The translations under genes were made by a program, and so were the position numbers. A stretch of DNA of 64,000 nucleotides from Sorangium cellulosum So0157-2 (GTDB lineage Bacteria; Myxococcota_A; Polyangia; Polyangiales; Polyangiaceae): contig NC_021658.1 of assembly GCF_000418325.1 (NCBI RefSeq), positions 10,802,001 through 10,866,000 on the forward strand, read 5' to 3'. The notes under the pieces were generated by a model, which saw nothing but the letters and a program-made list of their open reading frames with translations, was not told the DNA's origin and did no database searches. Each line of letters starts with the position of its first letter. The first letter of the stretch is position 1. This document shows positions 54,003 to 62,987 of this stretch, piece by piece.

Positions 54003-55345
54003 AGCCGGATTACCATGATGAATTTGTCAAAGTCTATCAGGGTCACGTTCTTGCCCGTCTTCCAGTTGAACAGGTAGCCGTCCCGAACCGTGATGTTCGG
54101 ATCATTGAAACCCGCACCCTGCTCCATGATGAGCTCGACCCGGGCCACGTCTCCATCGAGCCCTTTGTCCTTCAGCGCCTTCATCGCGTTCGTGAGCTGC
54201 TCGCGTACCTTCCTGACCGGGATCGTTCCGCCCTTCGCCTCGCTGATGATAAGCCTGTATCCGCTGGATATCGATACGAAGTCGGGCGCCGCCCCCTCGC
54301 TACCGCCAGGGCTTGAGTGTTTCGGAATGCCGACCACCTCGCGCACGCCGTCGTCGCCGACGCCGACGAGCGATCGGCCGTCGTCTACCAGGAACTTGGC
54401 GGCCTTTTTCTCGAAGATGTCCACCTCAAACTTGGTGATCGCCCCGGTGAGCGTCTTGTACCCCCGGACCCGGTTCGTCTTGACAATCTGAGCGAACGCC
54501 TCCTCGATCTCGGCGATCTCCCCTGCCACCCGGATCGCGGCCGGTCGCAGCCCGCTGCTGGTCTTGACCGCGCGCCACATCGGCCCGACGGCAGCCCCGA
54601 GCCCGAACCCCACCCCCGAGAAGATCCGCTCCTCGTCGCTCAGCGCTCGCCCGGCCGGCAGGCAGAACGCCTTGCCCGTCACCGCCTCGCACAGGTCGAG
54701 CGCCGGCCCCACCACCGGCACGAACCCCACCCCGATGCGCGTCGTCGCGTGCACCAGCGTCTGCATCACCTCCGCGTACGCCTCGACGCCTTCGCCGACC
54801 GTCGACATCGCCCCCGCGAACGCGCTGATCGTCAGGTAGAGCTGCGTCTGCTCCAGGTCGAGCCCGCCCCCCGTCCACAGGTTGAGGTTGTCCTTCATCT
54901 GGTCCGCGAGCGTGTCGAACCGCGGCTTCAGCACCGTGTCCACCACCGCGCGCAGGTCCGCCGGCACCGGCGACTCCTCGAACCCGTCCGACGCATCCAG
55001 GAACTGCCGCACGAACCCGGTGATCCGGTTCTGCGCGTTCAGGAACGCGTTGGTCTCCGCCAGCGACACCCCCATCCGGTCGCGCAGCGCGATCTCCAGC
55101 GCCGCGCTGTTCGACCGCCACGCCCGCACGTTCGCCACGAAGTCCGCGCGAAAGATCACCACCCGGCCGCTGACGTCCGCTTCCAGCGCGGCGAGCACCG
55201 CGTCCGCGTACGCCGCGTAGGGATCCCTCCCCTCCTCGAACGCCCCCTCCAGCTCCGCGACGTCCGGCACCTCGACCCACGGCACCTCGCTCTCCCCGAG
55301 CGCGTAGTTCCACGGGTCGTCCGGATCCCACCCCTCGGTGTTGGT
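53999..55345 (-). pseudogene. Orphan toxin cassette A: 5'-truncated copy with pre-toxin and nuclease-like tip
   Basis: The frame opens just after a TGA near 55346 and has no start codon until a GTG at 55285. Homology to toxin B begins abruptly at GWDPDDPWNYALGESE and continues at roughly 85-90% identity through 'RIGVGFVPVVGPALDLCEA' and 'GFGLGA', a segment like the PT-TG pre-toxin domain. The last ~180 residues diverge; they include 'VGVGDDGVREVVG', 'APDFVSISSG' and 'IISEAKGG', a D...ExK spacing like PD-(D/E)XK nucleases. The signal peptide and helical region of toxin B are absent, so it is probably silent unless recombined or read from the GTG. It overlaps candidate immunity gene A by 4 bp. 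Confidence 0.7.
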
Positions 55346-55444
55346 CGTCGATCATGACGGCTCTGAAACGGCGGCGGATAGCTCCGAGAGAGCGGATGGC
55401 CACCCCCGGCCCGTGCTCGGCGCTCCGCGCCTGCGCGCGGTCCG

Positions 55445-55483
55445 CCCCTCCCTAATCGCGCGCTCCGCGCGCTCAGGGAGGGG
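55445..55483. terminator. Hairpin between the two toxin cassettes
   Basis: CCCCTCCCT (55445-55453) pairs with AGGGAGGGG (55475-55483), with an inner CGCGCG/CGCGCG stem. It covers the stop of the small 145-residue gene and precedes the truncated toxin copy. Possibly a terminator for the leading operon; there is no T-run. Confidence 0.4.
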
Positions 55484-55910
55484 TGCGCCGTCCGAAGATA
55501 ACGGAGGGTGCATGCTCGACCTCCGGTCTGTCGTAGACGATCTCCCCCGCGTCATTCTTGCGATAGATCTGGAACACTTGGACCGCTTCGCCCGAGGCGA
55601 GCTCCACGACGGCATGGATGGCGTCCACGTCCTCCGATGCCCCTCGTTCACGGACCCGTACGTCGCGATAGAGCGCGACCGCCCGGAGCTGCTCGGCCGC
55701 CGCGCGCTGCCGGAACGCGGTCGTGAGAAGCGTCCAGCCGTCAACACCGCCGTGCGGCGCCACACCGATGGCATACTTCCCGGCGGCGTCGACCGCGATC
55801 GAACCGGGGAGAAATGTTCCCTGTCCCTCCAGAGCACTCTTTGCGACGTCGAGTACCAGCCCAACGAGACGCGAGAGCTCGCCCATCCTTTCGCCATGGT
55901 CATTGCTCAT
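55473..55910 (-). CDS. Small protein of unknown function in the toxin locus
   Basis: 145 residues from the ATG at 55910 (MSNDHGERMG); no strong ribosome binding site is visible. Alpha/beta, no signal peptide. The segments 'GSIAVDAAGKYAIGVAPHGG', 'AEQLRAVALYRDVRVRERGA' and 'AVQVFQIYRKNDAGEIVYDR' show good codon bias. It lies between candidate immunity gene B and the orphan cassette, the position where accessory immunity genes are often kept. I recognise no family; an extra immunity protein is a guess from position. It starts 85 bp after the stop of candidate immunity gene B. Confidence 0.65.
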   Translation of the reverse strand: MSNDHGERMGELSRLVGLVLDVAKSALEGQGTFLPGSIAVDAAGKYAIGVAPHGGVDGWTLLTTAFRQRAAAEQLRAVALYRDVRVRERGASEDVDAIHAVVELASGEAVQVFQIYRKNDAGEIVYDRPEVEHAPSVIFGRRTPP

Positions 55911-55995
55911 AAACGATATATCCCGATTCTGATGGTTGACGGCGGCCTCGATGGAATATCGCGGGCCGCGACGCAGAGCGAATAGAACCTTCACG

Positions 55996-57036
55996 TCATG
56001 ACGTGATATCGAGCAAGAAGAGGGCGTCGGCCCAGAGCGGCCAGAGCGTGCGGTACGGGTGCGTCGCCAGCACCACGCCGCCGCTCGGGAGGCGACGCAC
56101 GTGGTAGGGAGCATGGCGCTCGATGAATTGGACGTGTTTGCGCGACGTCACGTCCACCTCGCACGTCGGCGCGCCCTCCTTCGTCGCTGCGATGGTCTCG
56201 AGGGCGGCCGATTCGACGGTGCGCCATTCCTCATCCGCCATCGCGGACGCTTCGAGTGCGTCGAGCAGCGCAGCCGGTGACTCCGTGAGCGTCTTGAGGA
56301 CCGCTTCGCGCGAGAGCTCAGCGCCGTCCTCAACAGCGACGCGCGCTCCGCGCGGCGCGGCGTCGACGCGCGCGTGCAACACGTCCGTTGGCATTCCCGC
56401 GAAATGTGCGACCTTGTCACCATCCCGCAGGTTTACCCACGTAAAGGCGAGATCGTGTGCAACCAACGCCGCGTTGGCGTGATAGGTCGCGCACGCCTTG
56501 GTGGGCGGCCCCCAATCCGCGAACTCCGTCCAGGCGCCGGCCGTCACGCGCGCACGCGCATCCGGCGCGCAGAGGCGGACCATGAGATCTTCGAGATCCT
56601 GCTGGACCTGCATCGCCAGGATCGCCGCCTCGACCTCGACGGAGCGGGTGCCGCCGAGGGCGATGCGAAGGCTCCAGGGAAGTAGATCGCTGCGATCGCC
56701 GGGGCGTGCGCATAGAGGACCGGAGGGATACCGGCGCTCCCACTCTTCGCCATTGCATTCGACAGCGAGTTCGATTGCGCTGCCGGAGTTCAGTTTCACG
56801 CCGAAGGATGCGAAGACATGCGTCCCTGCGGTGAATCCTGCGCGCACCGCCGCGACCGTCTCGCTGAGGGTGACCGTATCGCGCCATCGCCAGGTGCTAT
56901 CTGGATGGTCGATGGACTCGATGTGGAAGCCGCACGTCCCCCCCGGGATGACGAGAGCAGACAGAGCCGCCGCGAGCGCGTCGACCCTGTCCGTCTCGTC
57001 ACACCATGCATAGAGCCAAGGACCTGATACACTCAT
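55996..57036 (-). CDS. Candidate immunity protein B
   Basis: 346 residues, predicted cytoplasmic. The ATG at 57036 overlaps the toxin B stop (ATGA). It is a paralogue of the 52941-54002 protein with conserved ends and a divergent centre: 'HIESIDHPDSTWRWRDTVT' here has no counterpart in A. The shared core includes 'EDLMVRLCAPDARARVTAGA' against 'EDLLLRLCAPDGSGRVPTGA'. No named family is recognised. Tight coupling to a toxin-like gene, cytoplasmic prediction and duplication together with a second toxin tip support an immunity role; direct evidence is absent. Confidence 0.7.
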   Translation of the reverse strand: MSVSGPWLYAWCDETDRVDALAAALSALVIPGGTCGFHIESIDHPDSTWRWRDTVTLSETVAAVRAGFTAGTHVFASFGVKLNSGSAIELAVECNGEEWERRYPSGPLCARPGDRSDLLPWSLRIALGGTRSVEVEAAILAMQVQQDLEDLMVRLCAPDARARVTAGAWTEFADWGPPTKACATYHANAALVAHDLAFTWVNLRDGDKVAHFAGMPTDVLHARVDAAPRGARVAVEDGAELSREAVLKTLTESPAALLDALEASAMADEEWRTVESAALETIAATKEGAPTCEVDVTSRKHVQFIERHAPYHVRRLPSGGVVLATHPYRTLWPLWADALFLLDITS

Positions 57037-57980
57037 AACTGGATCACCATGACCAGGTTCCCAAAGCCTTCAAGCTTGATGCGCTTCCCCGTGAGCGCGT
57101 CGACTAGATAGCCGTCCTTGACGATCTTGTTCTCGTTCTTGAGCGGCGCACCCTTGGGGGTGATGAACTCGATCCGCTCTACGTCGCCGGCGAGTCCTTT
57201 GTCGCTCAGTTTCTTCATCGCATTCTCGAGCTGCGTGAGTGCGTGGTCGATGTCGACCTTCCCGGTGGCACTGTCAATATCCTTCACCTCGGTCAGGGCC
57301 AGCTTGTTTCCCTTGGTCACGGTGAGAAAGTCGGGAGCCCTTCCCAAGGTCGTACTTGGAGGAGACTCCTTCCGTATGTCCAGCACCCGGCGCACTCCGT
57401 CGTCGCCGACGCCGATCAGCGCCCGCCCGTCATCCAGCATGAGCTTGGCCGCCTTCTTCTCCATCGCGTCGAGTGGCTTGCTCGTGACTGCCCCACGCAG
57501 CGTCTTGTACCAGGTGCGCCGCGGTGCGCGCAGGGCCGTGGCGAGTTCCTCGCCCATCTGCGCGATCTCCTCGGCAACGCGGATCGCATCCGGCGTCAGC
57601 CCGCCGGCGCGGCCGACCGCGCGCCACATCGGCCCGACCGCCCCGAGCCCGAAGCCCACCCCCGAGAAGATCCGCTCCTCGTCGCTCAGCGCCTGCCCCG
57701 CCGGCAGGCACCACGCCTTCCCGGTCACCGCCTCGCACAGGTCGAGCGCCGGCCCCACCACCGGCACGAACCCCACCCCGATGCGCGTCGTCGCGTGCGC
57801 CAGCGTCTGCATCACCCCCGCGTACGCCTCGACGCCTTCGCCGACGGTCGACATCGCCCCCGCGAACGCGCTGATCGTCTGGTAGAGCTGCGTCTGTTCC
57901 AGGTCGAGCCCGTCCCCTGTCCACTGGTTCAGGCTGTCCTTCATCTGGTCCGCCAGCGCATCGAACCGCGGCTTCAGCAC

Positions 57981-58014
57981 CGTGTCCACGACCGCGCCGT
58001 GTCCACCACCGCGC
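57981..58014 (-). repeat. 17-bp tandem duplication in toxin B
   Basis: CGTGTCCACGACCGCGC (57981-57997) is followed directly by CGTGTCCACCACCGCGC (57998-58014), one mismatch. Orphan copy A has a single copy at the equivalent place. 17 bp is not a multiple of three, so it shifts the frame after 'ADLRAVVDT'. Confidence 0.92.
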
Positions 58015-58670
58015 GCAGGTCCGCCGGCACCGGCGTGTCCACGAACCAGTCCGACGCATCCATGAACCGCCGCACGTACGCCGTGATCCGGTTCTGCGCC
58101 TTCAGGAACGCGTTCGTCTCCGCCAGCGACACCCCCATCCGGTCGCGCAGCGCGATCTCCAGCGCCGCGCTGTTCTCCCGCCACGCACGCACGTTCGCCA
58201 CGAAGTCCGCCCGCGCGACCACGACCCCGCCGCTCACGTCGGCCTCAAGCGCCGCGATCACCGTGTCCGCGTACCCCGCATAGGGATCCCTCCCCTCGTC
58301 GAACGCCCCGTCCACCTCCGCGACGTCCGGCACCTCGACCCACGGCACCTCGCTCTCCCCGAGCGCGTAGTTCCACGGGTCGTCCGGGTCCCACCCCTCG
58401 CCGCGCGCGTCCTGCGTCGCGAGGTCCGCGACCTCATCGGCCTGCGCGCCGAACTCGTCGAGCAGCCGCGCGAGCTCGCTCTCCAGGTCGCTGACGCTCT
58501 TCTTCAGGTCGTCGACGAGCTGCTCCATCGCCGCCCGCGTCTCCGCGTCGACCACGTCTTCGTACCGGTCGAGGATCGCGTCGAGGTCGGTCCGCGAGAT
58601 CTCGTCCAGCGGCCGGCTCGCCAGGTCGTGCAGCTCCGTGTCGAGCTGCCGCAAGAGGTCCATCCGCGCC

Positions 58671-58830
58671 CGGAGGTCCGCGACCCTCGCGGCGTTGCGG
58701 AGGAGCTCCGTCATCAGCCGGGCGATCCTGACATCCAGCTCCGCGATGTCTGGAGGTCCGCGACCCTCGCGGCGTTGCGGAGGAGCTCCGTCATCAGCCG
58801 GGCGATCCTGACCTCCAGCTCCGCGATGTC
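58671..58830 (-). repeat. 80-bp tandem duplication in toxin B
   Basis: 58671-58750 and 58751-58830 are 80-bp direct repeats differing at two positions (first base C/T; ACATCC/ACCTCC). Each encodes 'IAEL-VRIARLMTELLRNAA' and 'RVADL'. 80 bp is not a multiple of three, so it shifts the frame. Confidence 0.95.
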
Positions 58831-59351
58831 GCGCGCGAGGTCCGGGTTGATCTCCGAAAGGCTCAGGTCGACCTCGGTACTTCCCTCGAACCCGATCCCA
58901 TCGCGGCGGATGTCGAAGAGCGGTTTGTTCAGCCCGAGCGGCTCCGAGACGAGGTGCACCACCTCGCGCGCGTGGGTACACCAGTCGTTGCCGTTGACGG
59001 TGTGGACCCCGAAGTGGAACTCGTTTCTGCCCATGAGGAGCAGCACCGAGTCGAACTCCGCCTCGAGCGTGTTGCTCCGCGAGCCGTCGCCGTGGATCTG
59101 CAGCGCGCCCGGCACCCCGTAGGTGGGCAGCGGCGTCCGGTTCACCTCGAAGATGGCATCGCCCTCGGTCTCGAGCTCGGTAGAACCGCACGAATCGGCA
59201 TCACCGTAGCTCCTCCAGAGCACGGTGTACGGCGTGCGGGTCCGCGCCCACGCCGGCGCCGGCGCCAGCACCGAAAGCGCCGTCATCAGCGCGATGAACT
59301 TCTGGAACACCGCGGCGCAGAAGCCGCGCCGCGCAACCTCCTCCGACCGGC

Positions 59352-60815
59352 TCATGTCCCCTCCGCCCCGCGCACCGCGGCGTCATACGCGATCGCCGCG
59401 CCCTTCACGTCGCCCGCGTCGAGCCTCGCCTGCACCGCGTCGAGCGCCGCCGCGGCCATCCCCTTCTCCCGCAGCGCCGCGAGGACCGCTGCGATCTTCC
59501 GCGGCGGGCCCGTCCTGAGCTCCGCCTCCGCGGCGTCGAACCGCCCGCGGAGCACCGCGCACCCTGCCTCGCGCCACGACGACCCCGCCGCCTCGCAGAG
59601 CGGCCGCATCTGCACGAGCGCCACGAGCGCCCCGCACCGCTCGGCGAGCAGAGGCAGCCCGAGCTTCTCGCTGACCGGCGGCGCCGCCGACAGCGCCTCC
59701 ACCCGCGCGCGCGCCCGCTCGCCGAACACCTCCGACGCCCTCTCGATCCGCGAGCGCGCGATCCTCTCGCGCACCCCCTCGTCCGCCTTCAGGATTTCGA
59801 GCGCCTGCCGGCGCAGCGCGACGCCGCCGATCAGCGCCGTCGCCGTCGCATCGCTCCGGGCGACCCGCCGCTGCGCGTAGCCCAGCATCGCGCTCAGCGA
59901 GCGCAGCGCCCCCGAGGTCATGTCCGGCACGACCGCGCCGTACGTCGCGAGCACCTCCTTGTGCGGCGCGATCGCCTCCTCGAACGAGACCGCGAGCGCC
60001 CGGAGCTCCGCCGACAGCGTCATGATCTCCGTAGCGAGTTCGTTCGGCGCCCGGCTCGCCTCGCGCGCCGCCGCGAGCACCGCCTGCTCCGCGCCGTCGA
60101 GGCCGTCGATGTCCGACCGCGATGCCTGCTTCGACAGCGCCGCGTACGCCGCCGTCTCCACCGCCTCGGTCGCGCGGTACGCGGCGAACCGCGCCGCGAC
60201 ACCCGCGTACCTGGATTGCAGCGGCGCGGCGTCGCTCCGGGCCTGCTCGAAGATAGCCTGCACGACCGCCATCGCCTGCTTGTCGGCCGCGAGCGCGGCG
60301 ACGAGCGGTTCCTCCTCGGCGCTCGCCTTGTCGGTCATCGCCTGCTGGAAGTTGTCGGCCGCGCGGACCGGCTCCTCCTTCAAGATCGCCTCCTGGCGCT
60401 GCCTGGACTGCAAGAGCAGCCCGAGGAGCCTGCCGTGCAGGGTCGCCCGGAGCGACTCGGCGTTCTTCTGCTCGTCGCGCACGTAGGCCACCGCCCGCTC
60501 GATGTTGTCAAACCAGGCCCGGAGCGCCGCCGCGTCCGCGGCGAAATCGTCGAGCATCGCGCCGCTCGGCTCGACCGCCCACATCTGGATCGGCAGCTCG
60601 CCGTCCGCCTCGGCCTCGCTCCACGCGCTGCCCGGGCCCTCGCTCGCGTCCACGCAGTGCTCGATCACGCTGGTGTTCGCTTGCGCGCAGAACCGGCCGG
60701 GCGCGTGCTCCTCGCGCTCCCACAGGCACCCGGCCCCCACAGCGCCGAGCGCCAGGGCGGCGACAGCTACAGCAAGAATCGTCCTCCGCCGTATCGGTTT
60801 GGATCGCTCCCTCAT
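59352..60815 (-). CDS. Helical lipoprotein heading the toxin operon
   Basis: 487 residues from the ATG at 60815, 8 bp after GGAGG; an ATG at 60821 is too close to that site. Lipobox 'LGAVGAGC'. Mature part almost wholly helical and Ala/Glu/Arg-rich ('AVAYVRDEQKNAESLRATLH', 'AADKQAMAVVQAIFEQARSD', 'EVFGERARARVEALSAAPP'), with four cysteines near the C-terminal third. Its stop overlaps the toxin B start by 4 bp. A membrane-anchored helical partner made with the toxin could serve in delivery, storage or periplasmic protection. That is inference; no family is recognised. Confidence 0.75.
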   Translation of the reverse strand: MRERSKPIRRRTILAVAVAALALGAVGAGCLWEREEHAPGRFCAQANTSVIEHCVDASEGPGSAWSEAEADGELPIQMWAVEPSGAMLDDFAADAAALRAWFDNIERAVAYVRDEQKNAESLRATLHGRLLGLLLQSRQRQEAILKEEPVRAADNFQQAMTDKASAEEEPLVAALAADKQAMAVVQAIFEQARSDAAPLQSRYAGVAARFAAYRATEAVETAAYAALSKQASRSDIDGLDGAEQAVLAAAREASRAPNELATEIMTLSAELRALAVSFEEAIAPHKEVLATYGAVVPDMTSGALRSLSAMLGYAQRRVARSDATATALIGGVALRRQALEILKADEGVRERIARSRIERASEVFGERARARVEALSAAPPVSEKLGLPLLAERCGALVALVQMRPLCEAAGSSWREAGCAVLRGRFDAAEAELRTGPPRKIAAVLAALREKGMAAAALDAVQARLDAGDVKGAAIAYDAAVRGAEGT

Positions 60816-61324
60816 GCTCATTGCCTCCACCCCGCGATTTTTCTCGCCTGCGCACGCTCGCCCGCCCGTTTTCCTGGTGCAAGCGTCCTCACGAAAGCGA
60901 TAGGACATTGCTCGGCCGAGGAGCGTGTCCCCGCTCTCCCTTCCTCCGCCCTCGGCATATCGGCCGTGGCCGTGTGCCTCGGCCGCACAGCAGGTCCTCA
61001 CCGCCGTTTCCAGCGCGCGGCGCAATCAGCCGGAAGAGCTCGTGACGTCCCGCACGCGAAGTCGATGCGCCTCGCGCCGGTGGCGTCCCCCACGCGCGCT
61101 GGTTGGCGAATCAGCGGTAGAAACCCACGTATGCTGGGCAGGTGTTCGTTCACTCCAGGTGGCCACGCAGATCCACGGGAACACGGGTCATGGATGCGAG
61201 CTGGCCGCCGGCGAGGGTCCGCCCGTAAAGTCGCCGGCGAGGGCGTGACGAAACAAAGGAACAGGGCCCAGGTTGCAGCCTGAGCCCTCCTTCGACGCTC
61301 GGGTCCGATCAGAGCGCTATTGGC
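60816..61324. other. 509-bp gap upstream of the toxin operon
   Basis: The leftward promoter of the lipoprotein/toxin/immunity operon should lie here. I find no convincing gene or named motif. Codon bias is absent in all frames. Confidence 0.45.
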
Positions 61325-62296
61325 TCAGGCCGGCGCGTCGTCGCCTTCGAGCGGATCCTCGTCCGGCGGCGCGCCGCCGGCGCTGCCGCTTCCAGCGCTG
61401 CCGCTGCCGGCCGCGCCGCCGCCTCCGCCGGGCGCCTCGGTCGCCTTCTTCCTGGTGCTCCGGCTGAACAGCCGCCGCGTCGCGATGGGCACGAGCCGCG
61501 GGATGGTCGGATCCTGCTCGTTGGCGCGCTCGAACACCCGCACGATCTGCTCGAGCAAGATCAGGTTGATGCCGTCGGCCCGGTCGAGATCGCCGCCCGT
61601 GACCTTCTGGCCCGCGGGGCGCGCGGCCGCGGTCTTCGCCGCCTGGGTCAGCTCCTCGGCGATCTCTTCGAGGCGCTCGACGTAGTCCTGGTCGAGCCGC
61701 ATCAGCTTGGCGCGCACGGCGAGGGGGCCCTTCTTCTGCGCGAGGTAACGCTTGCCGAGCGCGGCGAGCTGCGTGAGCCCGCGCGCGAGCGCGCCAGGAT
61801 CTTCCGCGGTTCCGACCGCCTGCGCGAGCTCTTCGCGCGCCTCCTTGCCCGAGCCGGAAACGCCGCGTAGGACCTCGTAGGCCTGGTCGCGCAGGAGGAG
61901 CGCGCGCGCGTGCCGCTCGCGCAGCGCCGCGTCCGTCGTGGCGCGCGCCGCGTCCTTCTTCTGCCCGGCGCTCTCGTGCGCCTCGAGCAGCCGCTCCAGC
62001 GCGAGCGCCTGGTCGACCGCGAGCGCGAGCAGCTCCGGCGAGAAGCCGCGCAGCTTCTCCCGCTTCTCTTTCGACGCGCCCGACCAGCACGCGTGCGCCG
62101 TCGCGTAGAGGCGGCGCAGATCGGTCAAGACGCGCGAGGAGGCGATCTGCCGCCCTCGCTCGACGAGCTGGGCTTCAGTCGTGCCGTCGAGCAACGCCTC
62201 GATGACGCCGGGCTCCGGCTTGCCGAGCCGCTCGGCGAGGGATTCGAGCGTGGGATCGTTGTCGGTCTCTTCGGGAGGAGAGATAGGTTTGGCCAT
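61325..62296 (-). CDS. Conserved-looking helical protein of unknown function
   Basis: 323 residues, no signal peptide. The sequence is almost entirely helical and charged ('VLTDLRRLYATAHACWSGAS', 'ERHARALLLRDQAYEVLRGV', 'LMRLDQDYVERLEEIAEELT'), suggesting a helical bundle. It ends in a low-complexity Gly/Ser/Ala tail ('GSGSAGSGSAGGAPPDEDP'). Strong codon bias supports it as a real gene. No family recognised. Likely monocistronic; it is followed, on the toxin side, by a 509-bp gap. Confidence 0.75.
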   Translation of the reverse strand: MAKPISPPEETDNDPTLESLAERLGKPEPGVIEALLDGTTEAQLVERGRQIASSRVLTDLRRLYATAHACWSGASKEKREKLRGFSPELLALAVDQALALERLLEAHESAGQKKDAARATTDAALRERHARALLLRDQAYEVLRGVSGSGKEAREELAQAVGTAEDPGALARGLTQLAALGKRYLAQKKGPLAVRAKLMRLDQDYVERLEEIAEELTQAAKTAAARPAGQKVTGGDLDRADGINLILLEQIVRVFERANEQDPTIPRLVPIATRRLFSRSTRKKATEAPGGGGGAAGSGSAGSGSAGGAPPDEDPLEGDDAPA

Positions 62297-62540
62297 CTGC
62301 GCAGGCTAAGGAGATGCGGAGCGGCACGTCGAGGGCGTGGCAAGTTTTGGCCATGGCGCCAGCGAGCGCCGGGGAGCGGGTCGTGGTCAATTTTGAACAT
62401 GAAGGCGGGAAGGTGGGGAGAAAAGATCAATAATCTTCCCGCCTTCCCGCCTTCGTGTGGACTCTCTCTGGGCAAAGTCGACCACGACCGGGGAGCGTGC
62501 CCGTGGATGGCGACATCGCGACGCGCGAGCGCGCGGCGCG

Positions 62541-62885
62541 GAACCGTCGGCATCGCGGCGGAGGGCGTCGTCATTCCGGGAGGAAGCCATCGTCATCCGA
62601 GGTGGACGCCGTCGTCATCCGCCCGCGAGCCATCCGCATCCGACCCGGAGCCATCGGCATCGGGGCCGGGGCCCGCCGGCATGCGGCCGGAGCCCATCGG
62701 CATCCGGCCGGAACCCATCGGCATCGGGCGGCGAGCCATCGTCATCCGGCCCGGAGACGTCGTCATCGGGGCGGGTACCCGCCGTCATCCGACGGGGGGC
62801 TCATCGTCCTCCGAGGTGGAGCCCGTCGGCATCCGGCGGAGACCCGTCGGCATCCGGCGGAGACCCGTCGGCATCCGCTCGCCGG
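62541..62885 (+). repeat. About 16 degenerate 21-bp tandem repeats
   Basis: Units follow the consensus GAGCCCRTCGGCATCCGGCGG with substitutions and occasional 20- or 22-bp units. The last three, near 62820-62880, are almost identical. It fills most of the 62297-62987 gap. No spacers, no start or RBS, and no stable coding choice among frames, so it is called a noncoding minisatellite. Confidence 0.8.
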
Positions 62886-62987
62886 ATAGGCGCGGCTACC
62901 GCTCCCGCCCGTCGGCTGCCGCGTCTCGAGTGAGCCCGACGGCGCGTCGCCGGCCTGGCTCACAGGGAGAAGCGAGCGCGACGCGCG

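Larger units (their letters stand above)
57033..59355 (-). pseudogene. Toxin B: secreted polymorphic-toxin-like gene split by two tandem duplications
   Basis: The reading starts at the ATG at 59355, overlapping the lipoprotein stop. Part 1 (frame to 58714): Sec signal peptide ('ALMTALSVLAPAPAWA'), a beta-rich domain with 'NEFHFGVHTVNGNDWCTH', then 'RIARLMTELLRNAARVADL'. An 80-bp tandem duplication then shifts frame. Part 2: a helical segment ('VDAETRAAMEQLVDDLKKSV'), 'GWDPDDPWNYALGESE', 'RMGVSLAETNAFLKAQNRIT', until a 17-bp tandem duplication shifts frame again. Part 3: PT-TG-like 'RIGVGFVPVVGPALDLCEAV', then the tip with 'APDFLTVTKG' and 'ALTEVKD' (PD-(D/E)XK-like). Removing one copy of each duplication gives 2226 nt, exactly 742 codons. 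Decayed, phase-variable or mis-assembled. Confidence 0.72.

Noticed and set aside
52941..60815. Classical Rhs or CdiA locus
   Set aside because: There are no YD/RHS repeats, hemagglutinin repeats or VENN motif; the carrier is short and helical.
62541..62885. CRISPR array or a coding gene
   Set aside because: There are no unique spacers; the period is 21 bp; and no frame has a start, RBS or stable bias.
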